From positions 1-44,589 of the forward strand of contig JABLXC010000031.1 of the NCBI GenBank assembly GCA_013178185.1: 44,589 bases of DNA, written 5' to 3'. The position numbers were made by a program, and so were the translations under genes. Positions 15,802 to 24,698 of the stretch are shown here, in pieces. Within the stretch, counting starts at the first letter, position 1, and each line of letters opens with the position of its first letter. The notes beneath the pieces were generated by a model. It saw only the letters and a list, made by a program, of their open reading frames with translations, did no database searches and had not been told where the DNA came from. The DNA is from Anaerolineae bacterium. Lineage in GTDB: Bacteria; Chloroflexota; Anaerolineae; Anaerolineales; Anaerolineaceae.

Positions 15802-17037
15802 TCAGCCAAATAATTCTTTCGCCCTTTCCAGCGCCTCGGCAAGCAAATCCACTTCGTCAAACGTGTTATATAGATAAAAACTGGCGCGGGTTGTCGCAGG
15901 CAATCCATAGCGTTGGTGAAGCGGCATGGCGCAGTGATGTCCGGCGCGGACAGCTATCCCTTCCCGATCCAACAATTGAGCAATGTCATGAGGGTGGATC
16001 CCCTCCATTGTGAACGCACAGACCCCACCTTTCTTCTCTGCCGATGGGCCAATCAGCTTGAGACCCGAAATTTCTGAAAGGCGATCCAGGGCATAACGGG
16101 TGATGGCATGTTCGTGAGCTGCAATATTGTTCATCCCCATCTGAATAAGATAATCCACCGCTGCGCCGAAACCGATTACCTCCGCAATTGCCGGTGTGCC
16201 TGCTTCAAATTTGTGCGGCAATTCATTTGGCGAAAAAGAACGTAACGTGACCCTTTTGATCATGTCGCCCCCCCCAAGAAATGGCGGCATGGCTTCAAGC
16301 AGATCCCTGCGACCATACAAAACGCCGATTCCGGTCGGACCGCACATCTTATGAGCTGAAAAGGCTAAGAAATCGGCCCCTAACTGCTGCACATCCACCG
16401 GAAGATGAGGCACCGATTGGGCGCCGTCAATGAGTGTTACTGCTCCTGCACGGTGGGCCATCTCAATTATTTCTCTGGCAGGGTTAATCGTCCCCAGTAC
16501 ATTGGACATTTGCGAAAAGGCAACCAGCTTTGGCCGTAATTCCAGCAAGTTCTGATAGGTTAAGAGATCAAGCTCACCCTCTTCGGTTACAGGGATAAAC
16601 TCCAGACGGATACCTCTCTCGTCCGCCAGGATCTGCCAAGGCACAAGATTAGAATGATGTTCCATTTCGGTCAGGATGACCACATCCCCGCTCACCAGGT
16701 TTTTCCGAGCCCAAGAATAAGCAACCAGGTTTATCGATTCGGTTGTGTTACGTGTAAAGATGACTTCGCGGGCATGGCGCGCGCCAATAAATTTTGCAAT
16801 CCGTTCACGGGCCCCCTCATAAGCCGCTGTCGCTTCTTCTGCCAGCGTGTGGACTCCTCGATGAATGTTCGCATTGGTCTGGTTATAATAATCTTCCATT
16901 GCCCGGATAACAGTAACCGGCTTCTGCGCGGTGGCAGTCGAATCCAGGTAAACGAGGGCTTTATTCCCGTGCAGCCGGCGCGATAGGATAGGAAAATCCT
17001 TCCGAATTTGATCTACGTTGAGGGTTTGCGACATCAT
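15802..17037 (-). CDS. sufS: Cysteine desulfurase SufS
   Basis: A 411-residue PLP enzyme of the group II cysteine desulfurases. It takes sulfur from L-cysteine as an enzyme persulfide and passes it to SufU. The PLP lysine is Lys230 (FSAHKMCGPTG), the cofactor aspartate lies in IDGAQSVPH near residue 204, and the catalytic cysteine is Cys369 in RAGHHCAMPLH. The start is one of two adjacent ATG codons (17037 or 17034), where SufS homologues begin; an open frame extends upstream to 17148 but overlaps the preceding gene. The binding site is weak (TTGAG). It is the second gene of the four-gene downstream suf transcript. Confidence 0.94.
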   Translation of the reverse strand: MMSQTLNVDQIRKDFPILSRRLHGNKALVYLDSTATAQKPVTVIRAMEDYYNQTNANIHRGVHTLAEEATAAYEGARERIAKFIGARHAREVIFTRNTTESINLVAYSWARKNLVSGDVVILTEMEHHSNLVPWQILADERGIRLEFIPVTEEGELDLLTYQNLLELRPKLVAFSQMSNVLGTINPAREIIEMAHRAGAVTLIDGAQSVPHLPVDVQQLGADFLAFSAHKMCGPTGIGVLYGRRDLLEAMPPFLGGGDMIKRVTLRSFSPNELPHKFEAGTPAIAEVIGFGAAVDYLIQMGMNNIAAHEHAITRYALDRLSEISGLKLIGPSAEKKGGVCAFTMEGIHPHDIAQLLDREGIAVRAGHHCAMPLHQRYGLPATTRASFYLYNTFDEVDLLAEALERAKELFG

Positions 17038-17044
17038 TTTCAAC

Positions 17045-17335
17045 TCAATATTCTGGTATATTCGTTTTTGCCGCTTTCCCTTGTGAGGCGCGCAGGTGCT
17101 GTGAATTAATGGGGAACCACAAGATGTGATCGGGAACCATCCACCCATCCGTCAGGAAAACATTCGAACGGAATTGTACTGCCACCATCTTGGAATCAAC
17201 CTGCACGACAATCCCTTTCACCCAACCTCGGACACGCTGACTATCTTTTTCGTGATCACAGTACACTTCTACAACATCACCAACGTCAAAGGTAAATTCC
17301 GGTTCTGGTGGTCGCATGTAAGGTGCAGATGCCAT
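17045..17335 (-). CDS. Uncharacterised 96-residue protein of the suf locus
   Basis: A small soluble protein that I do not recognise. It begins MASAPYMRPPEPEFTF; residues 14-60 have alternating hydrophobics (VGDVVEVYC, RGWVKGIVVQVD, MVAVQFRS) suggesting a five-strand SH3/KOW-like barrel, and the C-terminus is polar. One cysteine is present. The ATG at 17335 has AGGAG eight bases upstream, and sufS begins seven bases after its stop, so it is the first gene of the sufS-sufU-Rieske transcript. A role in cluster assembly is suggested by position alone. It could bind RNA, DNA or a protein partner. Confidence 0.72.
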   Translation of the reverse strand: MASAPYMRPPEPEFTFDVGDVVEVYCDHEKDSQRVRGWVKGIVVQVDSKMVAVQFRSNVFLTDGWMVPDHILWFPINSQHLRASQGKAAKTNIPEY

Positions 17336-17417
17336 ACTTTTCTCCTGCACAAATTTAATCAATTGGTTAACCTATGTATTTTATCATAATCAGCCAGTAT
17401 TTCCATTAAGACACCTT

Positions 17418-17451
17418 AAAAAACCGGAATCTCCGCAATGAGAAACCGGTT
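17418..17451 (-). terminator. Terminator after sufD
   Basis: On the minus strand AACCGG (17451-17446) pairs with CCGGTT (17427-17422), with a further CTC/GAG inner pairing, and the message then runs into a six-T tract. It separates sufCBD from the downstream gene group. Confidence 0.7.
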
Positions 17452-17513
17452 CTTCGAAGCAAACTTAACACCAGCCACCGATAATTCCTGTTGCTGCCTC
17501 ATTAACTGCCGGT

Positions 17514-18872
17514 TTAAGCTTCATAGGATGCCATCTTCTCATGGATAGCATCCTGAAACCGCTGCCGCACACCTTCAAACGGGATTCGCTGCATGATCGG
17601 ATCAAAAAAACCTTCTACAATCAGCCGTTCCGCTTCGATCTTGGGAATTCCCCGGCTCAAAAGATAGAATACCTGATCCTGGTCAATACGTCCTACCGTT
17701 GCACCATGCGTACAGCGGACATCATCCGCCAAAATTTCCAGACCCGGGATCGAATCAGCCCGGGCGCCGCGACTCAATACCAGGTTACGATTGGCTTGAT
17801 AACCATCGGCTTTATCAGCTCCAGGAGCGACATAGATCATGCCCTGCCAGACTGAGCGGCTTTCTCCTAACAATGCACCTTTAAAAAGCAAGTCGCTGGT
17901 GGTATGAGGAGCCAGGTGATTTTGCTGGGTGTCATGATCTAAATGCTGATCCCGATCGGTAAAATAAAATCCCGACATCCGGCCGTTGCTCCCGGTTCCG
18001 ATCAGTTCAAGATCAGAAAAGTTCTTTGTCACGTGACTGCCTACAGCCCCAAAGACCCAGTCAATCATGCCATCCCGTTCTACTTTTACCCGTTCATGAC
18101 TGAAATTCCAGACATTCTCTCCCCAGCTTTGCAGTTCCACCCATCGCAGCTTTGCTTCAGGTCCAACGTACAATTCCACCAGACCGGTATGTAATTTTTG
18201 ACCATCTTCTCGAGTTGGAGAAGCCGCTTCATGCACATAGGTAGCTGATGCCCCTTCTTCCAGATAGACCAGAATATGCGAAAAATAAGCCAATCTGGCC
18301 CCCGGACCCCAAAGCAGGCTTTGAAGAGGTTGGTCGACAACTACACCGCGCGGAACATAGAGTAAGACTCCATTCTGGCAAAGCGCTGCCGATAAGGCAG
18401 AAAATTTGCCCTCGGAGGGCTGCACAACTTTTCCCATAATCTTTTCAAGGATGTCCGGGTGATCTCTTTCGGCAGTGAGTAAGTCCGTAAAAATTACCCC
18501 TTGGCTGATCAGGTCAGGATCAAGGATTGTCTGCGAACCGCCAACCATCAAAATAACCTGCCCGCCATGGCTGTCGCCTGTCAGGGGCTGGAGCAGTCCA
18601 TCCGGGACCGGTTCCAGGCTTTGGTAAAGATTCTTTCCAGGAATCCTGAAGCTGGCAGCCTGAAGATTCCGCAAATCAGTGCGTCGCCAGGCTTCATCTT
18701 TTACGGTTGGGAGAGAGAGAGAACGATAAACCTCCCACGCATTTTTCCGGTAAGTCGTGATGTAGGCGCTGTTATCCGGAAGCCTGATGTCCTCGAACGT
18801 GAAGGAGAAATCCTGGGCGGCGACTTCTTGAGTGCGCTGTTTCCGAATTACGATCTGAGGTGTTCCAGTCAT
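17514..18872 (-). CDS. sufD: Fe-S cluster assembly protein SufD
   Basis: A 452-residue beta-helix protein, partner of SufB and SufC in the SufBC2D scaffold complex. The C-terminal ADDVRCTHGATVGRID segment contains the histidine that corresponds to the functional His of E. coli SufD, and SRGIPKIEAERLIVEGFF is the usual end region. The N-terminal 100 residues are variable, as expected. It follows sufB by 73 bases, with GGAAAA before the ATG. A terminator lies just downstream. All expected parts are present. Confidence 0.92.
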   Translation of the reverse strand: MTGTPQIVIRKQRTQEVAAQDFSFTFEDIRLPDNSAYITTYRKNAWEVYRSLSLPTVKDEAWRRTDLRNLQAASFRIPGKNLYQSLEPVPDGLLQPLTGDSHGGQVILMVGGSQTILDPDLISQGVIFTDLLTAERDHPDILEKIMGKVVQPSEGKFSALSAALCQNGVLLYVPRGVVVDQPLQSLLWGPGARLAYFSHILVYLEEGASATYVHEAASPTREDGQKLHTGLVELYVGPEAKLRWVELQSWGENVWNFSHERVKVERDGMIDWVFGAVGSHVTKNFSDLELIGTGSNGRMSGFYFTDRDQHLDHDTQQNHLAPHTTSDLLFKGALLGESRSVWQGMIYVAPGADKADGYQANRNLVLSRGARADSIPGLEILADDVRCTHGATVGRIDQDQVFYLLSRGIPKIEAERLIVEGFFDPIMQRIPFEGVRQRFQDAIHEKMASYEA

Positions 18873-18945
18873 ATAGTTTTCCGTGTCTAAGTTTTTAAAC
18901 CTATGATCAGGCAGTACAGTTTTTCACCACTCAACGCTTTTCACC

Positions 18946-20358
18946 TTAACCAATTGAGCCTTCCATTTGCAACTGGATCAGGCGATTCATCTCCACAGCA
19001 TACTCCATGGGCAACTCTCGCACCAATGGTTCGATAAAACCAGAAACCACCATTGTGGTTGCTTCTTCCTCGCTCATGCCGCGGCTCATCAGGTAAAAAA
19101 GCTGTTCTTCGCCCACTTTAGAGACCGAAGCCTCATGTCCGATAGAAACCTGTTCTTCATCAATCTCAATATAAGGATAAGTATCTGAGCGGGATTTTGG
19201 ATCCAGGAGCAAAGCATCACACACAACATTAGAACGCGCATCTACAGCGCCCTTGTGAACCTTCAAAAGGCCGCGGTACGAAGCTCTCCCGCCACCTTTG
19301 CTGATCGATTTTGAAGTAATCTTGCTGCTGGTGTGGGGCGCAAAGTGAATTACTTTTCCTCCGGCATCCTGATGCTGGCCAGGACCGGCAAACGCCATCG
19401 AGAGAATTTCGCCACGCGCGCCTTTATCCAACAGGTAACAAGAGGGATACTTCATCGTCACTTTCGAGCCCAGATTAGCATCCACCCATTCCATTACGCC
19501 ATCTTCATGAACGAGCGCGCGCTGTGTGACCAGGTTGTACACATTATTCGACCAGTTTTGGATGGTCGTGTACCGCACCCGCGCGCCCTTCTTAACCACA
19601 ATTTCGATCACTCCGCTATGGAAAGAGTCGGTGGTATATTGCGGAGCGGTACAACCTTCAACGTAATGTACCTGAGCGCCCTCATCCGCAATGATGATCG
19701 ATCGCTCGAACTGGCCAATATTCGCAACATTCAAGCGAAAATAAGCCTGCAAGGGCAAATCAACTTTGACGCCCTTCGGGACATAGACAAACGAGCCGCC
19801 CGACCACACCGCGCTGTTCAATGCAGCAAATTTATTATCCTCTATCGGGATGACTGTCCCAAAATACTCCTTGAAGAGATCAGGATGTTTTCGCAGGCCG
19901 TCTTCGATACTGACAAAAATAACGCCCTGTTTTTCAAGGTGTTCCTGAATGCTGTGGTAAACCATTTCAGATTCGTACTGGGCGCCGACCCCGGCCAGGA
20001 ACTTCTGCTCGGCTTCCGGGATGCCCAGGCGGTCAAAAGTCTGTTTAATGGTGTCGGGGACATCTTCCCAGGATTTGCTTTCCATTTCAGCGGGTTTTAC
20101 ATAGTAATAAATCTCATCCAAATTGAGGTTAGAGAGATCTGCGCCCCAGGTAGGAATTGGGCGCTTGGTGAAATGATCTAACGCTTTCAGACGAAAATCG
20201 AGCATCCACTGCGGTTCGCCCTTCATGTATGAAATTTGCTGGACAACCTCACGATCCAGCCCTTTTCGGGTCTTAAAAACAGAAACGTCAGGGTCACTAA
20301 ACCCATAACGATATTCTCCCAATCCTTCTAGAAGGTTTTCCTGCGAGTTTGTACTCAT
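18946..20358 (-). CDS. sufB: Fe-S cluster assembly protein SufB
   Basis: A 470-residue SufB, the size of the family. It has [10 protein letters not shown] near the N-terminus, the [20 protein letters not shown] beta-helix region near residue 185, and [11 protein letters not shown] with the cysteine equivalent to the functional Cys405 of E. coli SufB. The C-terminus [19 protein letters not shown] is also conserved. SufB accepts sulfur and builds the nascent cluster with SufD while SufC hydrolyses ATP. AGGAGG precedes the ATG; the gap to sufC is 34 bases. Confidence 0.96.
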   Translation of the reverse strand: MSTNSQENLLEGLGEYRYGFSDPDVSVFKTRKGLDREVVQQISYMKGEPQWMLDFRLKALDHFTKRPIPTWGADLSNLNLDEIYYYVKPAEMESKSWEDVPDTIKQTFDRLGIPEAEQKFLAGVGAQYESEMVYHSIQEHLEKQGVIFVSIEDGLRKHPDLFKEYFGTVIPIEDNKFAALNSAVWSGGSFVYVPKGVKVDLPLQAYFRLNVANIGQFERSIIIADEGAQVHYVEGCTAPQYTTDSFHSGVIEIVVKKGARVRYTTIQNWSNNVYNLVTQRALVHEDGVMEWVDANLGSKVTMKYPSCYLLDKGARGEILSMAFAGPGQHQDAGGKVIHFAPHTSSKITSKSISKGGGRASYRGLLKVHKGAVDARSNVVCDALLLDPKSRSDTYPYIEIDEEQVSIGHEASVSKVGEEQLFYLMSRGMSEEEATTMVVSGFIEPLVRELPMEYAVEMNRLIQLQMEGSIG

Positions 20359-20392
20359 TCCTGCCTCCTGAGTTTTCCGAACCAGTAAAGGC

Positions 20393-21172
20393 TCAGGCTA
20401 CTGTCATACCATTCTCATACTTCTCGCGCACCCATTCGTAACCGTGTTCCTCCAGATGCAAAGCAAGATCCGGCCCCCCAGATTCTACGATCTTCCCGCC
20501 CAGCATGACATGGACAAAATCCGGTTTGATGTAATTCAAAATTCGCTGGTAATGGGTAATGAGTAATACGCCGAGTTCTGGGCCACGCAAGGCATTAACC
20601 CCTTCAGAGACAATCCGCAATGCGTCAATATCCAAACCAGAATCGGTTTCATCCAGTATTGCAATTTCTGGTCTTAATGTAGCCATTTGGAGGATTTCGG
20701 CGCGCTTCTTTTCGCCGCCAGAAAATCCTTCGTTCAAATACCGGCCTCCGAAGCTATGATCCATGCGAAGGATGTCCATCTTTTCCTTCAACATTTTTCT
20801 GAATTCAGGGATCGGAATCCCCTTATCCTCTGGATTAACTGCTTTTCGGCGTGAGTTCAATGCGGTTCGTAAAAAATTTGCCACAGTTACCCCGGGGATA
20901 GCAACCGGATATTGAAAAGCAAGAAAGAGACCTAAACGAGAACGCTCATCTGCTTCCAGTTCCAGGATGTTCTGACCTTTAAACCACACCTCTCCTGACG
21001 TCACTTCATAAGCAGGATGCCCCATAAGCGTGTAAGCCAGGGTGGATTTGCCAGTACCGTTGGGTCCCATAATAGCGTGAACCTCACCCTGAGAGATGGT
21101 CAGGTTAAACCCTTTGATGATTTCTTTGCCCTCAATATTGACATGTAGGTCTCGTATCACCAGTTCAGACAT
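20393..21172 (-). CDS. sufC: Fe-S cluster assembly ATPase SufC
   Basis: A 259-residue ABC-type ATPase without membrane domain. Walker A is GPNGTGKST, the signature is [12 protein letters not shown], and Walker B is [12 protein letters not shown]. SufC drives conformational change of SufBD during cluster assembly. The ATG at 21172 begins [11 protein letters not shown] and has GGAGT upstream; an open frame continues upstream to 21235 without support. It is the first gene of the operon. Its leader contains a SufR-like operator next to a good promoter, so repression by a SufR-type protein is expected. Confidence 0.95.
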   Translation of the reverse strand: MSELVIRDLHVNIEGKEIIKGFNLTISQGEVHAIMGPNGTGKSTLAYTLMGHPAYEVTSGEVWFKGQNILELEADERSRLGLFLAFQYPVAIPGVTVANFLRTALNSRRKAVNPEDKGIPIPEFRKMLKEKMDILRMDHSFGGRYLNEGFSGGEKKRAEILQMATLRPEIAILDETDSGLDIDALRIVSEGVNALRGPELGVLLITHYQRILNYIKPDFVHVMLGGKIVESGGPDLALHLEEHGYEWVREKYENGMTVA

Positions 21173-21251
21173 CGAGCAACACTCCTTTGTGAGTATGCAA
21201 ATTCTATTCTTTCCTCTCCCAACAATTCTTATCAATCTTTTTATAAATATC

Positions 21252-21265
21252 TAACATAATTGTTG
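21252..21265. promoter_or_regulatory. SufR-like operator in the sufC leader
   Basis: Read on the minus strand, CAAC-AATTAT-GTTA matches the CAAC-N6-GTTG dyad known for cyanobacterial SufR in seven of eight defined bases. It lies about 5-18 bases after the predicted sufC transcription start, a position suited to repression. A SufR-like regulator is encoded 3.4 kb away at 24699-25331. Confidence 0.55.
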
Positions 21266-21275
21266 GAACACTGCA

Positions 21276-21304
21276 ATTATAGCATAGCGTCCGAAAAGGG
21301 TCAA
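21276..21304 (-). promoter_or_regulatory. sufC promoter
   Basis: On the minus strand: TTGACC (21304-21299), exactly 17 bases, and TATAAT (21281-21276). Transcription should start near 21269, leaving a leader of roughly 97 bases before sufC. Confidence 0.75.
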
Positions 21305-21349
21305 TATTTATTATAATATTCTAATATATTTAGCTCCTTACAAAAATTC

Positions 21350-21379
21350 TTGCAAAAGGCGTTAAATTCCCTGTATAAT
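21350..21379 (+). promoter_or_regulatory. Promoter for the divergent metalloprotease-like gene
   Basis: TTGCAA (21350-21355), an 18-base spacer and TATAAT (21374-21379). The start of transcription near 21386 lies 8 bases before a TTG and 29 bases before the ATG at 21415. Confidence 0.5.
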
Positions 21380-21414
21380 GATCGCTATTCCCGTTGCCTG
21401 ATAACCTAAAAAAA

Positions 21415-22389
21415 ATGAAAAAAAACCAACACGCGCAACAACTCAAACCTCAACGGACAAGAATCAATGGCATCCAGCGCACCGTGAACACAATACAGAG
21501 CCGCCTGGCCAGCTTGAGCGATGAGAAAGAGCTGGACAATCATCAAATAGGGCTGGTTTGCAATGAGGTTGCCCAGCAAATTGATAACATACGTCTGCAA
21601 CTCCGCCGGGCTGGCAGCTCTCCCAGCAAAATAACCGGCGCCTCCCAAGTTGCCTATCGCTGGCTTATGTTCATCAGCAAACCAGAGACAGTAAGAAAAC
21701 ATGTTCAATCCCTGGTGATCGCGCGCGACCATGCAACTGCGATGACGGCAAGATCCATAAATCTATTCAAGACTTCCAACCTTCCAGTCTCCATCCAATT
21801 TTATAATACCCGTTACCTATACAAAGGGACACGTACCCCCCGGCAAATCAAAATCACTTTGAATGAAGCCTTTATCGGGGCACCGCCCATTATCCTTGAA
21901 AACCTGATTCATTTAGCTATGGGAGAGCGAGATCAAAAAAAGTCAGATGTAATTCGCCAATATACCCGACAGCCAGCTTTTTTGCATGATTATGAAGCCT
22001 TATATTCCCACCAAACACGGATTAAAGCCCCTGAAGGGAACTACGCCAATCTCGTTACGATCTTCGAGCGGGTGAATAAAGAATATTTTGCGGGTAGTTT
22101 ATCCCAGCCCAGATTGGGATGGAGCAGCCGAAAGAGCCTGAAAAAGCTGGGACACTATCGGATAGATACGGACACACTTGTCATCAGTAAGTCTCTGGAT
22201 TCGCCTCATGTCCCAAGCCACGTAATCGATTTTGTGATGTACCATGAGCTATTGCACAAACATATTGGCGCCACCCGCCACAACGGCCGGATGAGAGCTC
22301 ATACCAGCGAATTCCGTGCCGCCGAAAAGCGATTTCGGTTTTATCAAGAAGCATCGGCCTTTTTAGAAAAGCTCGCCCAATCCGAGTAA
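21415..22389 (+). CDS. SprT/M48-like zinc metalloprotease-like protein
   Basis: A 324-residue protein. The C-terminal third has the zinc-protease motif HELLH (in MYHELLHKHIG) followed about 20 residues later by HTSEFRAAEKRF, as in SprT/WLM-type domains with a third ligand downstream. Residues 15-75 are basic and then helical, probably a coiled coil; the middle (120-200) is unassigned. There is no signal peptide, so it is cytoplasmic. No ribosome binding site precedes the ATG at 21415; an in-frame TTG at 21394 is an alternative. It diverges from sufC and is followed 50 bases later by the acyl-CoA synthetase gene. Whether it acts on DNA-protein crosslinks, like eukaryotic SprT proteins, is unknown. 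Confidence 0.65.
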   Translation: MKKNQHAQQLKPQRTRINGIQRTVNTIQSRLASLSDEKELDNHQIGLVCNEVAQQIDNIRLQLRRAGSSPSKITGASQVAYRWLMFISKPETVRKHVQSLVIARDHATAMTARSINLFKTSNLPVSIQFYNTRYLYKGTRTPRQIKITLNEAFIGAPPIILENLIHLAMGERDQKKSDVIRQYTRQPAFLHDYEALYSHQTRIKAPEGNYANLVTIFERVNKEYFAGSLSQPRLGWSSRKSLKKLGHYRIDTDTLVISKSLDSPHVPSHVIDFVMYHELLHKHIGATRHNGRMRAHTSEFRAAEKRFRFYQEASAFLEKLAQSE

Positions 22390-22439
22390 AGTTACAATGA
22401 CACACTAGCAGATGACCAAAATTCTTTGCGGAGGATTCC

Positions 22440-24536
22440 ATGACTAGCGATTTGAAGCCATTTTTTGCCCCCAGCGGCGTAGCGTTAATTGGAACATCAG
22501 CTAACCCCACGAAGTTAAGTTTTGGCATCTTACGAAACATGGTTGAAGGGGAATACCGTGGCGGCGTTTACCCGGTCAACCCCCGCCATTCCGAAGTGCT
22601 TGGAAAGCCCTGCTTTGCCGATATCAGCAGCGTCCCAGATCCAGTTGATCTGGCTGTCATTGCACTGCCCGCGCCGAGCGTTCCCGAAACGGTAGAAGCC
22701 TGCGGTCAGCGTGGAATCAAAACCGCGATTATCATCTCCGGCGGGTTTCGAGAAGTGGGACCACAAGGATTAGAACTGGAAAACCGGTGCGTCAAGATCG
22801 CCCGGCGGTACAAGATGCGGATAATCGGCCCCAACTGCGTCGGCATCATGGATCTATACAGCGGCGTAAACACAACTTTCATCAAGGGCGTCCCTCCCAA
22901 AGGAAATATCGGTTTTCTCTCGCAATCCGGGGCAATTTGCGGGGCCGTCGTAGACTACGTTTTGGATAAAGATATTGGTTTTTCGAACTTCACCAGCATG
23001 GGCAATATGGCAGACGTCAATGAAACAGATATTATTGAATACTTAAGCGTTGATCCTAATACAAAAGTCATTGCCGCCTATCTGGAGGGCATCAAAGATG
23101 GTCAACGATTCCTGGAAGTAGCGCGTAAAGTCAGTCGGATAAAGCCCATAGTGATGTTAAAAGTAGGTCGATCCGAGGCTGGCGCGCGAGCAGTATCCTC
23201 TCATACCGGCTCGCTGGCTGGTTCTCATACCGCTTACCAGGCCGCGTTTGAGCAAACCGGTATCATCGAGGTGGAATCGGCAGCAGAACTTTTTGATGTC
23301 TGTATCGGTATGGTTTACCAGCGCCCTCCAAAGGGTAATCGGACGGTCATCGTGACCAATTCCGGAGGGCCGGCCGCTTTGGCTTCGGATAGCCTGGCTG
23401 CAAATGGGATGCGCCTGGCTGACCTGACGCCCGAAACACAAGCCTTCTTACGCTCTAAATTGAACCCTGCCGCTCAGGTTGGTAACCCGGTAGATATGTT
23501 GGGAGGTGCCGAACCCCAAGAATACGCCGATGCGCTGAAAGCCTGTCTGGCGGATGAGAATGTGGATGCAACACTGGCGATCCTGACGCCGCAGGCGCTT
23601 GTAAACCCGGCGGATGTTGGGAAGGTAATCGGCGAGATTGCCGCTCAAACGGATAAAACCGTTATCACCTCTTTTGTGGGTGGCGTCAGCGTCAGCGAAG
23701 CCCGGCACGTGTTGCACGGGATGCAAGTTCCCATGTACACTTTTCCCGAACAGGCCGGCAAGGTCATGGGTGTGTTGCGCCGGTTTGGGGCATGGCGCAG
23801 TAAACCTGAAGGTTCTTTGGTTACAGCTTTCAAAGGGATAGACCAGAAAGCCGTACAAAAAATTTTGGCCGAAACAAAAAACCAGCCGATCCTGGGAGAA
23901 GCCCAAACCCGTCCACTGCTGGCAGCGTACAGCATTCCGATCGTGCCAGGTGAATGGGTGCAAAATGCAGACGACGCAGTCCAGGCAGCCGAGAAGTTAG
24001 GCTACCCTGCGGCGCTTAAAATTGTATCGCCGGATTTGCTCCACAAATCGGAGGCGGGGGGCATCCGGCTGAACCTGACAGATGCAGCATCTGTAAAATC
24101 CGCCTACGGGGAGATGCTGTCAAAAATAAAAAAAGACCATCCACAGGCTCGCCTTGAAGGAATGTTGGTTGAAAAAATGGCGCCAAAAGGTCATGAAGTG
24201 ATTATCGGGATGCGCCGAGACGCCACCTTTGGACCTCTGGTGATGTTCGGCCTGGGAGGCATTTATGTAGAATTGTTGACCGATGTAGCATTTCGCATTG
24301 CCCCTATGACCCACCAGCAGGCGCTGGATATGGTGAACAGCACCCGCGCCGGAAAACTGCTTGCCGGGTTGCGGGGCCAACCGGCGGCAGATATCGAGGC
24401 AGTGATTGATTGTATTCTGAGGCTTGGACAGCTCGCCCTGGATTTCCCTGAGATCAGTGAGATTGAGATCAATCCACTGCTGGTGTATGAAAGTGGAAAA
24501 GGCGTACTGGCGCTGGATGCCCGCGCCCTGCGTTGA
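22440..24536 (+). CDS. ADP-forming acyl-CoA synthetase (fused alpha and beta subunits)
   Basis: A 698-residue enzyme of the acetate-CoA ligase (ADP-forming) family, which makes ATP from acyl-CoA, ADP and phosphate in fermenting organisms. The N-terminal CoA-binding domain begins near residue 8 (VALIGTSANP). It is followed by a succinyl-CoA-synthetase-like domain with LSQSGAICG and the phospho-histidine region VSSHTGSLAGS near residue 255. The C-terminal ATP-grasp domain starts near 475, with LGYPAALKIVSPDLLHKSEA and GMRRDATFGPLVMFGLGG. Length and order match the single-chain form rather than split subunits. GGAGG precedes the ATG. Related protein acetyltransferases have a GNAT domain, which is absent here. 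The acyl substrate is not deducible. Confidence 0.9.
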   Translation: MTSDLKPFFAPSGVALIGTSANPTKLSFGILRNMVEGEYRGGVYPVNPRHSEVLGKPCFADISSVPDPVDLAVIALPAPSVPETVEACGQRGIKTAIIISGGFREVGPQGLELENRCVKIARRYKMRIIGPNCVGIMDLYSGVNTTFIKGVPPKGNIGFLSQSGAICGAVVDYVLDKDIGFSNFTSMGNMADVNETDIIEYLSVDPNTKVIAAYLEGIKDGQRFLEVARKVSRIKPIVMLKVGRSEAGARAVSSHTGSLAGSHTAYQAAFEQTGIIEVESAAELFDVCIGMVYQRPPKGNRTVIVTNSGGPAALASDSLAANGMRLADLTPETQAFLRSKLNPAAQVGNPVDMLGGAEPQEYADALKACLADENVDATLAILTPQALVNPADVGKVIGEIAAQTDKTVITSFVGGVSVSEARHVLHGMQVPMYTFPEQAGKVMGVLRRFGAWRSKPEGSLVTAFKGIDQKAVQKILAETKNQPILGEAQTRPLLAAYSIPIVPGEWVQNADDAVQAAEKLGYPAALKIVSPDLLHKSEAGGIRLNLTDAASVKSAYGEMLSKIKKDHPQARLEGMLVEKMAPKGHEVIIGMRRDATFGPLVMFGLGGIYVELLTDVAFRIAPMTHQQALDMVNSTRAGKLLAGLRGQPAADIEAVIDCILRLGQLALDFPEISEIEINPLLVYESGKGVLALDARALR

Positions 24537-24570
24537 GCGCAACCCATCGCAATATTTATAGCGCTTGAGA

Positions 24571-24596
24571 CACAGGGAAATATCTGTGCCTTTTTT
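24571..24596 (+). terminator. Terminator after the acyl-CoA synthetase
   Basis: CACAG (24571-24575) pairs with CTGTG (24584-24588), then CC and six T. The stem is short but the T-run and position, 35 bases after the stop codon, fit a terminator. Confidence 0.6.
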
Positions 24597-24621
24597 ATAT
24601 TTAACATAAAAATCTATATTA

Positions 24622-24651
24622 TTGACATTTCTCAAAGCGTTGTGATATACT
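24622..24651 (+). promoter_or_regulatory. Promoter of the sufR-like operon
   Basis: A perfect TTGACA (24622-24627), an 18-base spacer and TATACT (24646-24651). The predicted start is near 24658, about 40 bases before the ATG. Confidence 0.65.
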
Positions 24652-24666
24652 CTTTTGTAGTAATAA

Positions 24667-24685
24667 CCAAAGTTTATGTGATAAA
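24667..24685. promoter_or_regulatory. Candidate autoregulatory element of the SufR-like gene
   Basis: Its core CAAA-GTTTAT-GTGA matches the sufC operator CAAC-AATTAT-GTTA at 10 of 14 positions, including TTATGT, and sits at a similar distance (+10) from the predicted start. Known SufR proteins often control their own gene. The dyad is poorer here than at sufC, so this is tentative. Confidence 0.33.
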
Positions 24686-24698
24686 TATATGAGGAAAT

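Noticed and set aside
19333-20181. A 282-codon open frame on the plus strand opposite sufB
   Set aside because: It is antisense to the fully conserved sufB, has no ribosome binding site or recognisable domain, and is explained by the codon use of the gene on the other strand.
21219-21266. A 9-base inverted repeat CCAACAATT...AATTGTTGG in the sufC leader, as a hairpin
   Set aside because: The loop of 30 bases makes a stable hairpin unlikely; the right arm is better explained as part of the CAAC-N6-GTTA operator.
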